A stretch of DNA of 64,000 nucleotides from JAHFPN01 sp963765745 (GCA_963765745.1 CAVXXM010000010.1:1-64000), one strand, 5' to 3'. Counted from the first letter of the stretch, positions 10,741 to 19,452 are shown. Numbers and translations are program-made. The notes: a model not told the origin generated them from the letters alone.

Positions 10741-11223
10741 CTAAAATTCGTGGCCGAGCAGGAAGTAGTCGAGGGAGTACGCGCCCCCACCATGTACCAG
10801 GAAAAATAATGCGGCTGCGGCCCACATCAGCGTGTATTCGAGGCCCAAGGTGTTCCAAAAATAGCGGCCAACTCGCCAGCGCTCGATGCAAGACACGAGA
10901 AGAAAAATGACGATTGGCACGGCGGCGATACGCGTGAAAAGCCCGAGCGCAAGCAGCGGGCCGCCGATCAGCTGTGTCGCTGAGATCGCTGCAGCCCAGA
11001 GTTTGCCGGGTCGATAGCCGGTGCGATCGAGCTGATCGGCCAGCATCGACAGGTTGCGGATCGGCAATCCCGTGTTCGGAAAGAAGCCGAAGGTCATCCG
11101 CAGCCCATGCGGGACAAGCGCGAGGCCGACGACCCCGCGCAAGAGCGCCTCTGCCAACGGTGAGAACGCCTGATAGAGATGTCCCAAGGCAGGGACAATG
11201 AGCGGTATCGAACTATCGAGCAT
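10741..11223 (-). CDS. DoxX family membrane protein
   Basis: A 160-aa protein with four predicted membrane helices and the DoxX-type pattern ALLRGVVGLALVPHGLRM followed by GPLLALGLFTR. DoxX proteins are quinone- or redox-linked membrane proteins often found with oxidoreductases. It is the last gene of the leftward run alpha subunit - cupin - cupin - beta subunit - DoxX, 39 bp after the beta subunit. It might be the membrane partner receiving electrons, or an assembly factor. Its exact role is unknown. Confidence 0.85.
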   Translation of the reverse strand: MLDSSIPLIVPALGHLYQAFSPLAEALLRGVVGLALVPHGLRMTFGFFPNTGLPIRNLSMLADQLDRTGYRPGKLWAAAISATQLIGGPLLALGLFTRIAAVPIVIFLLVSCIERWRVGRYFWNTLGLEYTLMWAAAALFFLVHGGGAYSLDYFLLGHEF

Positions 11224-11262
11224 AAACGGAGCGCGCCGGTGACCGCAGGGTGTTTACTTTTA

Positions 11263-12099
11263 CTAAAGACGTATCTCGCCGAGATTGATGCTGGCGCCGA
11301 GCCTGGTTTCGATTAGCTTCTTGGTTCCGTCCTTAGTCAAGATCTCGACAACGTAGAGTCCCGAGTTCTCGTCGAGCCGATCAAATTTGAAGTCGCCGTA
11401 ATTGTCGCTCGTCGTCTCCTTAATGCAAGCATCGTCCTTGAAAAGCCGCACGGCCGCTCCCTCGACGCAATCGACAACGCCGTTGGCTTGCACCGAGACG
11501 CTGCCGCCGATGAAGCATTTCGTGTAGCGCCACAAATTCTTGTAATAGACCCGCGGCCTGGTGCCGAGCTCGGCTTGCATGACTTCGAGCCCCTGCTCGT
11601 GCGCCATGCGCGCCATCTTTTCGTCCTCGATCTTGATCGCTCGCATGGCGCCGGTTGGGCATGATTGCTGGCCTCGCGTCTGCTTCCAGCCCTGGTCGAT
11701 CAGATGGGCATCGAAGGTCCAGGCCTGCGGGATTTTCAATTCCTCGTTCCACCAGATGTGGCCATAGGGGCAGGACTCGACCAGATCCTTGCGGCCCTTG
11801 GCCTTGACCGGATCGATCAGCACAATGCCATCGTCGCGCATGGTGACCGCGCCGCCGCCGCGCGCGACGCAGGGCGCGTTGTCGCAGTGATTGCACATAG
11901 TTGGCACGTAGGCGATGTCGATCGCCGGCAGCTGGCCGCGCTCCTTCTGTTGGATGTTGATCCACTTGTGGCCGTGCTTCGGCATTGGCGCGGAATATCC
12001 CGGAAACTCGTTCCCGACGTATTCGTCCATGGCGGCGAGCGTGCACAGATTGCAGTTGGTGCACTCGGCGACGTCGATAATCATGTTCCATTTATTCAT
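11263..12099 (-). CDS. Transhydroxylase-type iron-sulfur beta subunit (BthS-like)
   Basis: A 278-aa ferredoxin-like subunit with a C-terminal Ig-like domain (about 195-278), the architecture of the pyrogallol-phloroglucinol transhydroxylase beta subunit. Ligand cysteines are Cys13, 16, 19 (first motif), Cys69, 72, 77 (second), Cys110 and Cys147: eight, enough for two [4Fe-4S] clusters. The first motif's fourth position is Ala23, and the CxxC expected near 127-130 is WTFD. One cluster of the usual three thus seems lost as a unit. It would form a cytoplasmic complex with the large subunit at 12952-16002. Confidence 0.85.
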   Translation of the reverse strand: MNKWNMIIDVAECTNCNLCTLAAMDEYVGNEFPGYSAPMPKHGHKWINIQQKERGQLPAIDIAYVPTMCNHCDNAPCVARGGGAVTMRDDGIVLIDPVKAKGRKDLVESCPYGHIWWNEELKIPQAWTFDAHLIDQGWKQTRGQQSCPTGAMRAIKIEDEKMARMAHEQGLEVMQAELGTRPRVYYKNLWRYTKCFIGGSVSVQANGVVDCVEGAAVRLFKDDACIKETTSDNYGDFKFDRLDENSGLYVVEILTKDGTKKLIETRLGASINLGEIRL

Positions 12100-12132
12100 C
12101 GTCGTTCTCGCATCACGTTAGGGCGCCAACCT

Positions 12133-12477
12133 TCACTTCGGTATCCGCGGCACGATGAGATGAAAGAGCTTCAGCGACGCTCCGCTAGCCGCTTGGATGG
12201 TCGCGGTTTCGGAAGGTCCGAGATAGATGCCGGAACCCTTTTCGACATCGTAATCCTTGTTGTTGAGCCGGATGCTGCCTTTGCCTTCCATCAGGTAGAT
12301 GAGCTGGTGCTTGCTGGATGCATCCGGCTTGAACGTCTCGGCCGATTTGAGCCAGCGCAACGAACCATGCACGTTGCGCGCCTTGCACAGCGCTTCGTTC
12401 AGCACCTCGGTGACCTCGCCCTGGCCGGCCGACGCCTTTTTGGGGAGCTTGTTGGTATCGATGAATGTAAGCGGCAT
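12133..12477 (-). CDS. Small cupin-domain protein (incomplete metal site)
   Basis: A 114-aa single-domain cupin. The barrel region KHQLIYLMEGKG...GSGIYLGP is recognisable, but the first cupin motif has a single histidine instead of HxH, so a classical metal centre is doubtful. It lies between the beta subunit (33 bp) and a second, better conserved cupin (26 bp) in the molybdoenzyme operon. It may bind or sense a phenolic substrate or stabilise the enzyme. No specific function is assigned. Confidence 0.8.
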   Translation of the reverse strand: MPLTFIDTNKLPKKASAGQGEVTEVLNEALCKARNVHGSLRWLKSAETFKPDASSKHQLIYLMEGKGSIRLNNKDYDVEKGSGIYLGPSETATIQAASGASLKLFHLIVPRIPK

Positions 12478-12503
12478 AATCGTTGTCCTCTGTCAGGCTA
12501 AAT

Positions 12504-12917
12504 TCAGGTTTGAATCCAGACGCGGCCGTCCTTGCGATCCCAGCGCAGGTCGTCGTCCGTGCCTTCCAGGATCGTGGTCTTGAAGCGATTGGGTGCCTGC
12601 CACTCGAAATAGAACAGCGGCTCGGTGGCGCGCAGACGATGCTTCTCCTCGGCCGGGATGAAGATCATGTCGCCGGGCCCGACCGGCCGAATTCCTTCGT
12701 CCGATTCCACCGTCGCCTTGCCGTCGATGATGAAATAGAAGTGCTCGCAGTTCTTGTGCAGGTGCAAGGGCGACGCCGCGCCCTTCTTGTAGTGCATGAC
12801 GCCCGCCAGCATATCGTCGATATTGGCGAGCTCCTGGTTGACGAAGAAAATGCGCTCGCGTGCCGCTTTGGCGTCGATCAGTGACGGTAGCTCGCCTTCC
12901 TTGAATACATAAGCCAT
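12504..12917 (-). CDS. Cupin-domain protein with intact metal-binding motif
   Basis: A 137-aa cupin with the full first motif HLHKNCEHF (His52, His54, Glu58) and a second-motif histidine near 93 (EEKHRL). It can probably hold a mononuclear metal. Small metal-binding cupins include dioxygenases, isomerases and sensors. It sits 34 bp downstream of the large molybdoenzyme subunit in the same operon, suggesting a linked step, perhaps ring modification after transhydroxylation. That is inference from context. Confidence 0.85.
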   Translation of the reverse strand: MAYVFKEGELPSLIDAKAARERIFFVNQELANIDDMLAGVMHYKKGAASPLHLHKNCEHFYFIIDGKATVESDEGIRPVGPGDMIFIPAEEKHRLRATEPLFYFEWQAPNRFKTTILEGTDDDLRWDRKDGRVWIQT

Positions 12918-12951
12918 TAGATTTTCCTCTCTTGTTGCATTCCATCGATCG

Positions 12952-15900
12952 TCATTTTGCCGGCACCAGTTGCGCCGCCTTGAGCTTGCTGCGGACGTCC
13001 TCGTTTTTCGCCATCTTGGCGAAGGTCTCCGACATATGCTCGGTGCGGCGGTCCCACAGCTCGACCTGCACCAGCGCGTTCGCGCCGGCCAGCGAGTGCG
13101 TGGTCTTGGTTTGCGTGCGCTCGGGCGTGAGCAGGTTGAGGCAACCGCCGCGGTCGACCGATTTGCCGGGTTCCCCCATCGGATCGTAGACCGCGGAGGA
13201 TTCGTAGCCGTGGCAGACGCCGCGCGGCAGACGCTGGGTCGGCAGCGCGGCGCAAATTACCGCGCCGCGGTCGTTGTAGACCTTAACCAGGTCGTGCTTG
13301 TTGATGCCGCGCTCCGCCGCGTCATCCGCGTTCAGGCGCATGATCCAGTAATAGTAGCCGTCGATATTGACCCGGTGGTCCTCGATATTGAGCAGGAACG
13401 AATCCTTGCCGTCGCCCTGGGTGTGGTAGGAATATTTCGAGTGCGGGGTGAGCAGCTGCAACGGATAGCGTTCGAACAGCTCGCCCGAATGCGGCCCCTC
13501 CCATGATGGCACGTATTTGACGATCGGCGGCCGCTCGGGGTCGGGGAAGCGCTTGAGGCTGTTGCATTCGAATTCGAGCTTGCCGGACTGCGTCTGCAAG
13601 CCACGCAGGAATTCCTCGGAGTAATCGGACGGCAGCGGCTGCGCCTCCGGCACGTCTTTCTTGCGGTTTTCCCAGAACCAGCGGAACGACACCGGCGCGC
13701 GCAAGTGCTCCTTCTCCGACGGCACCACGTAGTAGCCGCGCTTGATGAACTTCTTCCAGGAGATCACCTTGGGCAGGTCGGAGGCATCGAAGTGCCGCTT
13801 GACCCAGTCGATCTCGTTGCAGCCCTCGTTGAAGTAATTGGCAAGGCCGAGCCGTTTGGAGATTTCGGTAAAGATCCAGTAATCGGTCTTCGATTCACCG
13901 AGCGGCTTGATCGCCGGCGCCTGGAAGATGATGACGCGGTGATTGAGCTGCTGCTGGCCGTGATGGCCGTAGCCGCCGAGACCGGCCCATTCCGAGATGT
14001 CGACACGCTCGAAATTGGTGCAGGCCGGTAAAATCAGATCGGCAAACTTCGCCTCGCCCTCGAACCAGATCGACTGGTTGACCACGAATTCGAGATTGTC
14101 CGACTGGTACATCCGCACATGGCGGTTGGTGTTGTTCATGGTCGCGATCATCGAGCCGCCGTACTTGTAGAGCATCTTCACCGGCGAATGGCCGGGCGCC
14201 GGATAGCTGAACTTGGCGAATTGGTGCTCGATCGACTTGCCGATCCACGGCCAGCCTTCCGCTTTGCCGTCGGCGATCGCCTCCGGCATGTAGATGCGCG
14301 GGATGCGCTGGAAGCTGGAATTCATGCTCGGCAGCTGCGGCATGCGCTGGTAGAGCTCGACCGGCATCGAGGTGTTTTCCAGATCGCCCGACATGCCGCC
14401 GTCGGCATAGCCGGGGAAATAAAAATTGAAGTCGATCGGGCTGCCCCATTGCAGGTTGCCCATGTTGATGCCGGGCTTGCCCAGCCCTTGCATCGCCGCC
14501 AGGCACACCATGGTGCGCGCCCACTGGATGCCGGTCTGGTTGCGGCAGGCGCCGCCGTGGCCGTTGCCCCAGCCGCCGGGCGCGAGATAAACGCGCTTCT
14601 TGCCCCACTCGCGGGCGAGCGCGCGCACGTCCTTGGCCGGAACGCCGGTTTCCTTCTCCTGCCACTCCGGCGTCTTGGGCGTGCCGTCCTCCTCGCCGAG
14701 CAGATAGGCCTTCCATTTGTCGAAGCCGACCGTATGCGTCTTTACATATTCTTTGTCGTAGAGATTTTCCTTGATCCACACGTAGGCGATCGCCATCGCC
14801 ATGGCCGGCGAGGTGGTCGGCCTGGGCGCGAACCATTTGCCGGGCAGGAACTGCGCCGACGCATTAAAATATGGATCGATGTGGACGACTTTGACCCCGA
14901 GTTTCGGATTTTTGAGCCACTGCCGGCGCACCGTGCCTTCCTGCGCGCCGTAGGAGCCTGAGGTCGATTCTGGATCGGCTGACCAGAACACGATCATGTC
15001 GCAGTTCTGCAGGCAGTCCTCGACCGTGCCGTAGGTCTCCGACTGACCGACGCGCAACGTGTGGCCCCAGTGGTGCACCGCTCCCCAGTACCAACCTTCC
15101 CACGAGTCGGGATTGTGATGGACGCGCGTCATGCCGACCGCATTGGCGAAGCGGTAGAGCGCGGACAGGTAGTAGCCGATATTGCCCCAGGTGTGGTGCG
15201 AGCCGTGCGAGGTCGCAATCGCGCCCGGGCCGTGGTCGCGCTTGCAGCGCTTGATCTCGTTCGCAACCAGGTCGAGCGCCTCGTCCCAGGAGATGCGCAC
15301 ATATTGCGACTTGCCGCGGTTCTGCGGATTGCGGTTGCCCTTGGGATTGAAGTCGACGCGCTTCATCGGATAGAGCAGCCGATCGGGCGAATAGACGATC
15401 GACTTGGCGTTCTGGCCGTGCGGGGCGAGCGTGGTCTTGCGCGGCGGCGTGAACTTCAGGCCGCGCGCTTCGATCGTCCAGGGCTGTGGGTCGCTGTCGT
15501 CGAAGTCGATCGGCGTCATGCGGACGATCTTGTCGTCCTTGACGGTGATGAACACCGGGCCGCCATTGGTCATGTTGCAATAGCGCATCGAGCCGTCGGG
15601 CATCGGCGTGCCGAAGCTCCAGTGTGCGGTCTGCATCATCATCAGGGTCTGCGCGAACCAGTTGGTCAGGTCCTCTGGGCCGTCGACGCCAAGCGTGAAA
15701 TCCTTCTGGGCGTTGATCTGGTTGAGCCAGTTGATCGGCGGCGTCAGCAGGGATGCGCCGGTCGCCGCGTTCTTGAATGCGAGCGTGACATCGGGTTGGC
15801 GATGCAGCCCGGCGCGCGAGCTGATCTTGCCGTCGCGGAGTTCGATCCAGCGTCCGGTCCTCTCGTCGCGCGCCTTGATCTGCGCAACGAGATTGCGCTC

Positions 15901-16002
15901 CTTCAGCCGCGCGTGGAATGCCGGATACCGCCACGCCGTGAACTTGAGCAGTTGGGCGAGACCAAAAAGAGCGAGAGCGAATTTCAACCGCGAAAACATC
16001 AT
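12952..16002 (-). CDS. Molybdopterin enzyme large subunit, transhydroxylase-like (BthL-like) with N-terminal extension
   Basis: A 1016-aa DMSO-reductase-family subunit. From about residue 140 it follows the pyrogallol-phloroglucinol transhydroxylase large subunit: RMTPIDFDD, FTPPRKT, HHNPDSWEGW, FYFPGY and SYHTQGDGK segments. The presumed Mo ligand is Ser300, preceded by Asp299, with the acid/base His269; spacing matches His144/Asp174/Ser175 of the known enzyme. Like that enzyme it has no N-terminal iron-sulfur motif. Residues 1-140 are extra: a hydrophobic anchor (about 8-24) and a small domain that may be SCP2-like. The ATG at 16002 has an AAGG ribosome site; a TTG at 16020 is less likely. 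Confidence 0.88.
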   Translation of the reverse strand: MMFSRLKFALALFGLAQLLKFTAWRYPAFHARLKERNLVAQIKARDERTGRWIELRDGKISSRAGLHRQPDVTLAFKNAATGASLLTPPINWLNQINAQKDFTLGVDGPEDLTNWFAQTLMMMQTAHWSFGTPMPDGSMRYCNMTNGGPVFITVKDDKIVRMTPIDFDDSDPQPWTIEARGLKFTPPRKTTLAPHGQNAKSIVYSPDRLLYPMKRVDFNPKGNRNPQNRGKSQYVRISWDEALDLVANEIKRCKRDHGPGAIATSHGSHHTWGNIGYYLSALYRFANAVGMTRVHHNPDSWEGWYWGAVHHWGHTLRVGQSETYGTVEDCLQNCDMIVFWSADPESTSGSYGAQEGTVRRQWLKNPKLGVKVVHIDPYFNASAQFLPGKWFAPRPTTSPAMAMAIAYVWIKENLYDKEYVKTHTVGFDKWKAYLLGEEDGTPKTPEWQEKETGVPAKDVRALAREWGKKRVYLAPGGWGNGHGGACRNQTGIQWARTMVCLAAMQGLGKPGINMGNLQWGSPIDFNFYFPGYADGGMSGDLENTSMPVELYQRMPQLPSMNSSFQRIPRIYMPEAIADGKAEGWPWIGKSIEHQFAKFSYPAPGHSPVKMLYKYGGSMIATMNNTNRHVRMYQSDNLEFVVNQSIWFEGEAKFADLILPACTNFERVDISEWAGLGGYGHHGQQQLNHRVIIFQAPAIKPLGESKTDYWIFTEISKRLGLANYFNEGCNEIDWVKRHFDASDLPKVISWKKFIKRGYYVVPSEKEHLRAPVSFRWFWENRKKDVPEAQPLPSDYSEEFLRGLQTQSGKLEFECNSLKRFPDPERPPIVKYVPSWEGPHSGELFERYPLQLLTPHSKYSYHTQGDGKDSFLLNIEDHRVNIDGYYYWIMRLNADDAAERGINKHDLVKVYNDRGAVICAALPTQRLPRGVCHGYESSAVYDPMGEPGKSVDRGGCLNLLTPERTQTKTTHSLAGANALVQVELWDRRTEHMSETFAKMAKNEDVRSKLKAAQLVPAK

Positions 16003-16159
16003 GCTTGCCTTTCGCCGCAATCGATGTGCGCCCGCGGGCGCGTTCCGCTGCGCCTTGGCGCATCATCTCTGGCTCGCGATTATAGGCAGGGCACGATCGA
16101 TGACTGATGCAAATTGGCCGAAGTATGATCGATTTTAGCGATCGTTCGCCAATGGCGCG

Positions 16160-17104
16160 TTATCGCCGCGATCGTCCGGCGCGTTGGGCGCTGCCCTTGG
16201 GAAGAGCGATCCCGGCCGCCAGGTGCTGGATTTCGGCGAGAAAGGCGAGGCAGACCGCCGATAATTCGTGCTTGGCGCGCGAGATGACCGCGACCTGCCA
16301 GGGCTGCATCGGCGAGTCGAGCAGCAATGGCCCAATCGCGGGCGGGTTACGACCGCCGGAAAAGATCTGCGAGGGCACGAGCGTGACGTAGTCGCCGTTC
16401 TCCACGAGTGCGAGCGCGCAGGCGAAGGAGGTGCATTCGATCGTACTCTTCGGCATAGCGAGGTGATTGGAGGCGAAGGTCTGCTCGAAAACGTCGAGGC
16501 CGGTATGGCTGCGGCGGTAGAGGATCCAATCGAGGTCAAGCAAGTCCGCGAGCTGAAGCTTGCGCGCGCCGATCAAGGGATGGTCAGCGCGCACTGCCGG
16601 CACCAGTCGGTCCTTGACCAAGCTTACAAAATTCAACGTCTCGTCCCGCGGCCGCTCGGGTACGAGGCAAATAGCGAAATCGAGATCGCCAGTGCGGATC
16701 GCGGGCAGAATGTCCGGGTAGACGCCTTCCCAAATGCGAAAGCTCACGCGCGGCCGCGTGCGCTGGAAAGCAACGACGGCGCGGGGAAGCAGTCCCATCG
16801 CAACCGTCGGCGAGGCGCTCACGCGGATTTCGCCGACGTGAGCGCCCCGGACCGTTTCCACATCGTTGCGTGCGTGGCGCAGCTCCGCTTCGATGACCTT
16901 GGCGCGGGCCAGCAGGGCCTTGCCCGCCGCGGTCGGAGTGACCCCGTGCACGCTGCGAAGCAATATTTCAGCGCCGAGCTCGGCCTCCAGTTGCTGGATG
17001 CTCTTGGTTATCGAGGATTGCGATAGATTCAGATTCCTGGCGGCCTGACGGACGGTGCCAGCCTCGACCACCGCGGCAAAATTCTTAAGCTGACTGAACT
17101 TCAT
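16160..17104 (-). CDS. LysR family transcriptional regulator
   Basis: A 314-aa LysR regulator with an N-terminal winged helix-turn-helix (about 1-60, including AARNLNLSQSSITKSIQQLE) and a periplasmic-binding-like effector domain. It lies between the leftward transhydroxylase-like operon (158 bp away) and the rightward molybdo/tungsto-enzyme, with a T-N11-A box in the latter gap. It is the natural candidate to control both and to respond to their substrate. The effector is not known. Confidence 0.93.
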   Translation of the reverse strand: MKFSQLKNFAAVVEAGTVRQAARNLNLSQSSITKSIQQLEAELGAEILLRSVHGVTPTAAGKALLARAKVIEAELRHARNDVETVRGAHVGEIRVSASPTVAMGLLPRAVVAFQRTRPRVSFRIWEGVYPDILPAIRTGDLDFAICLVPERPRDETLNFVSLVKDRLVPAVRADHPLIGARKLQLADLLDLDWILYRRSHTGLDVFEQTFASNHLAMPKSTIECTSFACALALVENGDYVTLVPSQIFSGGRNPPAIGPLLLDSPMQPWQVAVISRAKHELSAVCLAFLAEIQHLAAGIALPKGSAQRAGRSRR

Positions 17105-17123
17105 CAGTCCCCCATGGCGATGG

Positions 17124-17144
17124 GTGATCGTAAAAAACTATCAC
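17124..17144. promoter_or_regulatory. LysR-type T-N11-A operator
   Basis: A perfect interrupted dyad, GTGAT-N11-ATCAC, lies 20 bp upstream of the lysR start and 96 bp upstream of the divergent oxidoreductase. This is the classic LysR-type regulator recognition box, with an AT-rich centre. It would serve autoregulation and activation of the gene at 17240. Confidence 0.75.
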
Positions 17145-17239
17145 GAAGTTCTGATTCTGCATAGCTTGGAGATCATCTGCCGGTTAAGCTTTCGCGATTT
17201 CGGCGCCGTCCTGGCGCCCCTGGTGGCGACGCACGACCT

Positions 17240-19405
17240 GTGACGATCCAGCAAAATCTGGCGAAAGAAGCCGGCGCCGGCGGGCCCACAGTCATCCTCA
17301 AGAGCGTTTGCCGCTCTTGCCACGGCGGATGCGGCACGCTGCTGCATGTGCGCGACGGCGTCCTGGTTAAAGTCGAGGGCGACCCGCAATCGCCGCTCAA
17401 TCACGGCCGCCTGTGCCCAATCGGAACGGTGACCACCGATCTCGTCTACCATCCGGACCGGCTGAAATATCCGATGCGCCGGCGCGGCAAGCGACAATCG
17501 GGCGAATGGGATCGTATCTCCTGGGACGAAGCGCTCGACGAGATTGCCGAACGCCTGCTCGCGATCCGCAAGGAATTTGGGCCCGAAGCCATCGCGCTCG
17601 GCACCGGCACCGGACGCCATCACATCCGCTGGGTGTCGCGGTTCGGGCACGCGCTCGGCACACCGAACTGGTGCGAGCCGGGTTTTGCGCAATGCTTTCA
17701 CCCACGGGTGAATACGTCGATCCTCACCTTCGGCGATTTTCCCGTCTGCGATTTTACCGGCGACACCCCTCCGGCCTGCATTCTATATTGGGGACACAAT
17801 CCGGTCGTCTCCGGGCCGGACGGCGAGACGCGCTTCAACGTGCTCGAGTCGCTCGCGCATAATCCGAAAATCATCGTTATCGATCCGCGCCGCACCGGCC
17901 TTGCGGAAAAGGCGCATCTGTGGCTGCAAGTGCGGCCAGGTGCCGACGATGCGCTGGCGCTCGCCATGCTCAACGTCGTCATCGGCGAGGGGATTTACGA
18001 CAAGCCATTCGTCGAGCGCTGGACCCACGGCTTTGCGGCGCTCGCCGAACACGTCAAACCCTACACGCCCGAATGGGCGGAGCCGATCACTTGGGTCGCG
18101 GCCGAGAAAATCCGCGCGGCTGCCCGGCTATTCGCGCAGACCAGACCCGCCATGCTCGAATGGGGCTGCGCGATCGAGCATACGCCAAAATGCATCCAGA
18201 CCGTGCGCGCGGTGTCGATGCTGCCAGCGATCACCGGCAACATCGACGTACCCGGCGGTTGGGTGTTCGGAATGCACGGCATCGGTCGGTTTCCGAGCCT
18301 GATCGAAAAACTGACACCGCAAGCCAATGCCAAGAGGCTCGGCGCCGACCGCTTCAAGCTCCTTGGCGGCGAGGGCGCGGATCTGCCGGCGGCGCATATC
18401 CCAACGCTGCTTCAGGCCATGCGCGAGGGCAAGCCCTATCCGGTCAAGGCGTTTCTCGTTTTCGGCAACAACACGCTGACGACCTATGCGAACTCATCGG
18501 CGGTCTATGACGCGCTGATGAAACTCGACTTCATGGTCTGCGCCGACCTGTTCATGACGCCGACGGCAGAACTTGCCGACATCGTTCTACCCGCCGCGGC
18601 GTGGCCCGAACTCAATCAGGTGGCCGGCTTTCCCACGGTCGCCGCCAATGTCGTGCTGGCGCAGCAGAAGGCGGTGCAGATCGGCGAATGCATGGCCGAC
18701 GAGGAAATTTTCGTCGCACTCGCGCGCCGGATGAAGCTTGAAGCCTGCACGGAGCCGGTCGAGGCCGTGCTCGATGCGCAGCTTGCCGCCGGCGGCCTCG
18801 GCATAACTTTCGATGAGCTCAAGCAAAAAGGCTTCGTCAATATCCCAATTAAGTACCGAAAATACGAGCAGGATGGGTTCAAGACGCCGACCGGTAAGAT
18901 CGAGCTCTATGCCACGCGTTTCGAGCAACTCGGCTATGCGCCCCTGCCGACTTACCAGGAGCCACCCGAAAGCCCGATCGCCACTCCGGAGATCGCCAAG
19001 GATTTTCCGCTGGTACTGACCACCGGCGGACGAATTTCATTCTTCTTCAATTCGGAGCACCGTCAGATCGAGAAGCTGCGCAAGGCGCATCGCGATCCGG
19101 TCGCCGAAATCCATCCGCAAACGGCGGCGCGCTTCGGCATCGCAAATGGCGATTGGATGTGGATCGAGACCCGGCGCGGGCGAATGCAGCAGAAGGCCAA
19201 GCTGACGACCGGAATCGATCCCCGCGTCATCCACGCCCAGCACGGCTGGTGGTTTCCGGAAAGTCCGGGGCCCGAATACGGCGTGTGGAAATCGAACGTC
19301 AATCTCTTGACTGACAATCAACCGCCCTATGATCCGGCCATGGGAACCTATCAGCTGAGGGGTCTGCTCTGTCGAATTGCAAATGTTATCGACAAGAGTC
19401 ATTGA
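17240..19405 (+). CDS. Molybdopterin oxidoreductase, acetylene-hydratase-like DMSOR family member
   Basis: A 721-aa protein with a GTG start. The [4Fe-4S] motif is Cys24, 27, 31 and 59, followed by the bis-MGD fold and a C-terminal dinucleotide-binding domain (from DFPLVLTTGG). The metal ligand is probably Cys152 in AQCFHPR, as in acetylene hydratase and cysteine-ligated members. Segments such as FMTPTAELAD and PYPVKAF resemble acetylene hydratase, but the residue after the second cluster cysteine is His28, where that enzyme has its catalytic Asp. The reaction is therefore unlikely to be acetylene hydration. It is divergent from lysR and separate from the transhydroxylase-like operon. Confidence 0.88.
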   Translation: MTIQQNLAKEAGAGGPTVILKSVCRSCHGGCGTLLHVRDGVLVKVEGDPQSPLNHGRLCPIGTVTTDLVYHPDRLKYPMRRRGKRQSGEWDRISWDEALDEIAERLLAIRKEFGPEAIALGTGTGRHHIRWVSRFGHALGTPNWCEPGFAQCFHPRVNTSILTFGDFPVCDFTGDTPPACILYWGHNPVVSGPDGETRFNVLESLAHNPKIIVIDPRRTGLAEKAHLWLQVRPGADDALALAMLNVVIGEGIYDKPFVERWTHGFAALAEHVKPYTPEWAEPITWVAAEKIRAAARLFAQTRPAMLEWGCAIEHTPKCIQTVRAVSMLPAITGNIDVPGGWVFGMHGIGRFPSLIEKLTPQANAKRLGADRFKLLGGEGADLPAAHIPTLLQAMREGKPYPVKAFLVFGNNTLTTYANSSAVYDALMKLDFMVCADLFMTPTAELADIVLPAAAWPELNQVAGFPTVAANVVLAQQKAVQIGECMADEEIFVALARRMKLEACTEPVEAVLDAQLAAGGLGITFDELKQKGFVNIPIKYRKYEQDGFKTPTGKIELYATRFEQLGYAPLPTYQEPPESPIATPEIAKDFPLVLTTGGRISFFFNSEHRQIEKLRKAHRDPVAEIHPQTAARFGIANGDWMWIETRRGRMQQKAKLTTGIDPRVIHAQHGWWFPESPGPEYGVWKSNVNLLTDNQPPYDPAMGTYQLRGLLCRIANVIDKSH

Positions 19406-19452
19406 CGATTCACGGCTTGAACATTGCGCGTAAAGGTGCGGCCTTTTTTACG

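Noticed and set aside
12504..12917. Calling the HLH-containing cupin a ring-cleaving dioxygenase.
   Set aside because: Metal-binding cupins this small have many functions. Position in the operon is suggestive, but no dioxygenase-specific feature is visible.
17240..19405. Naming this gene acetylene hydratase.
   Set aside because: The fold and cysteine ligand agree, but the catalytic Asp after the second cluster cysteine is His28, so the specific reaction is not supported.
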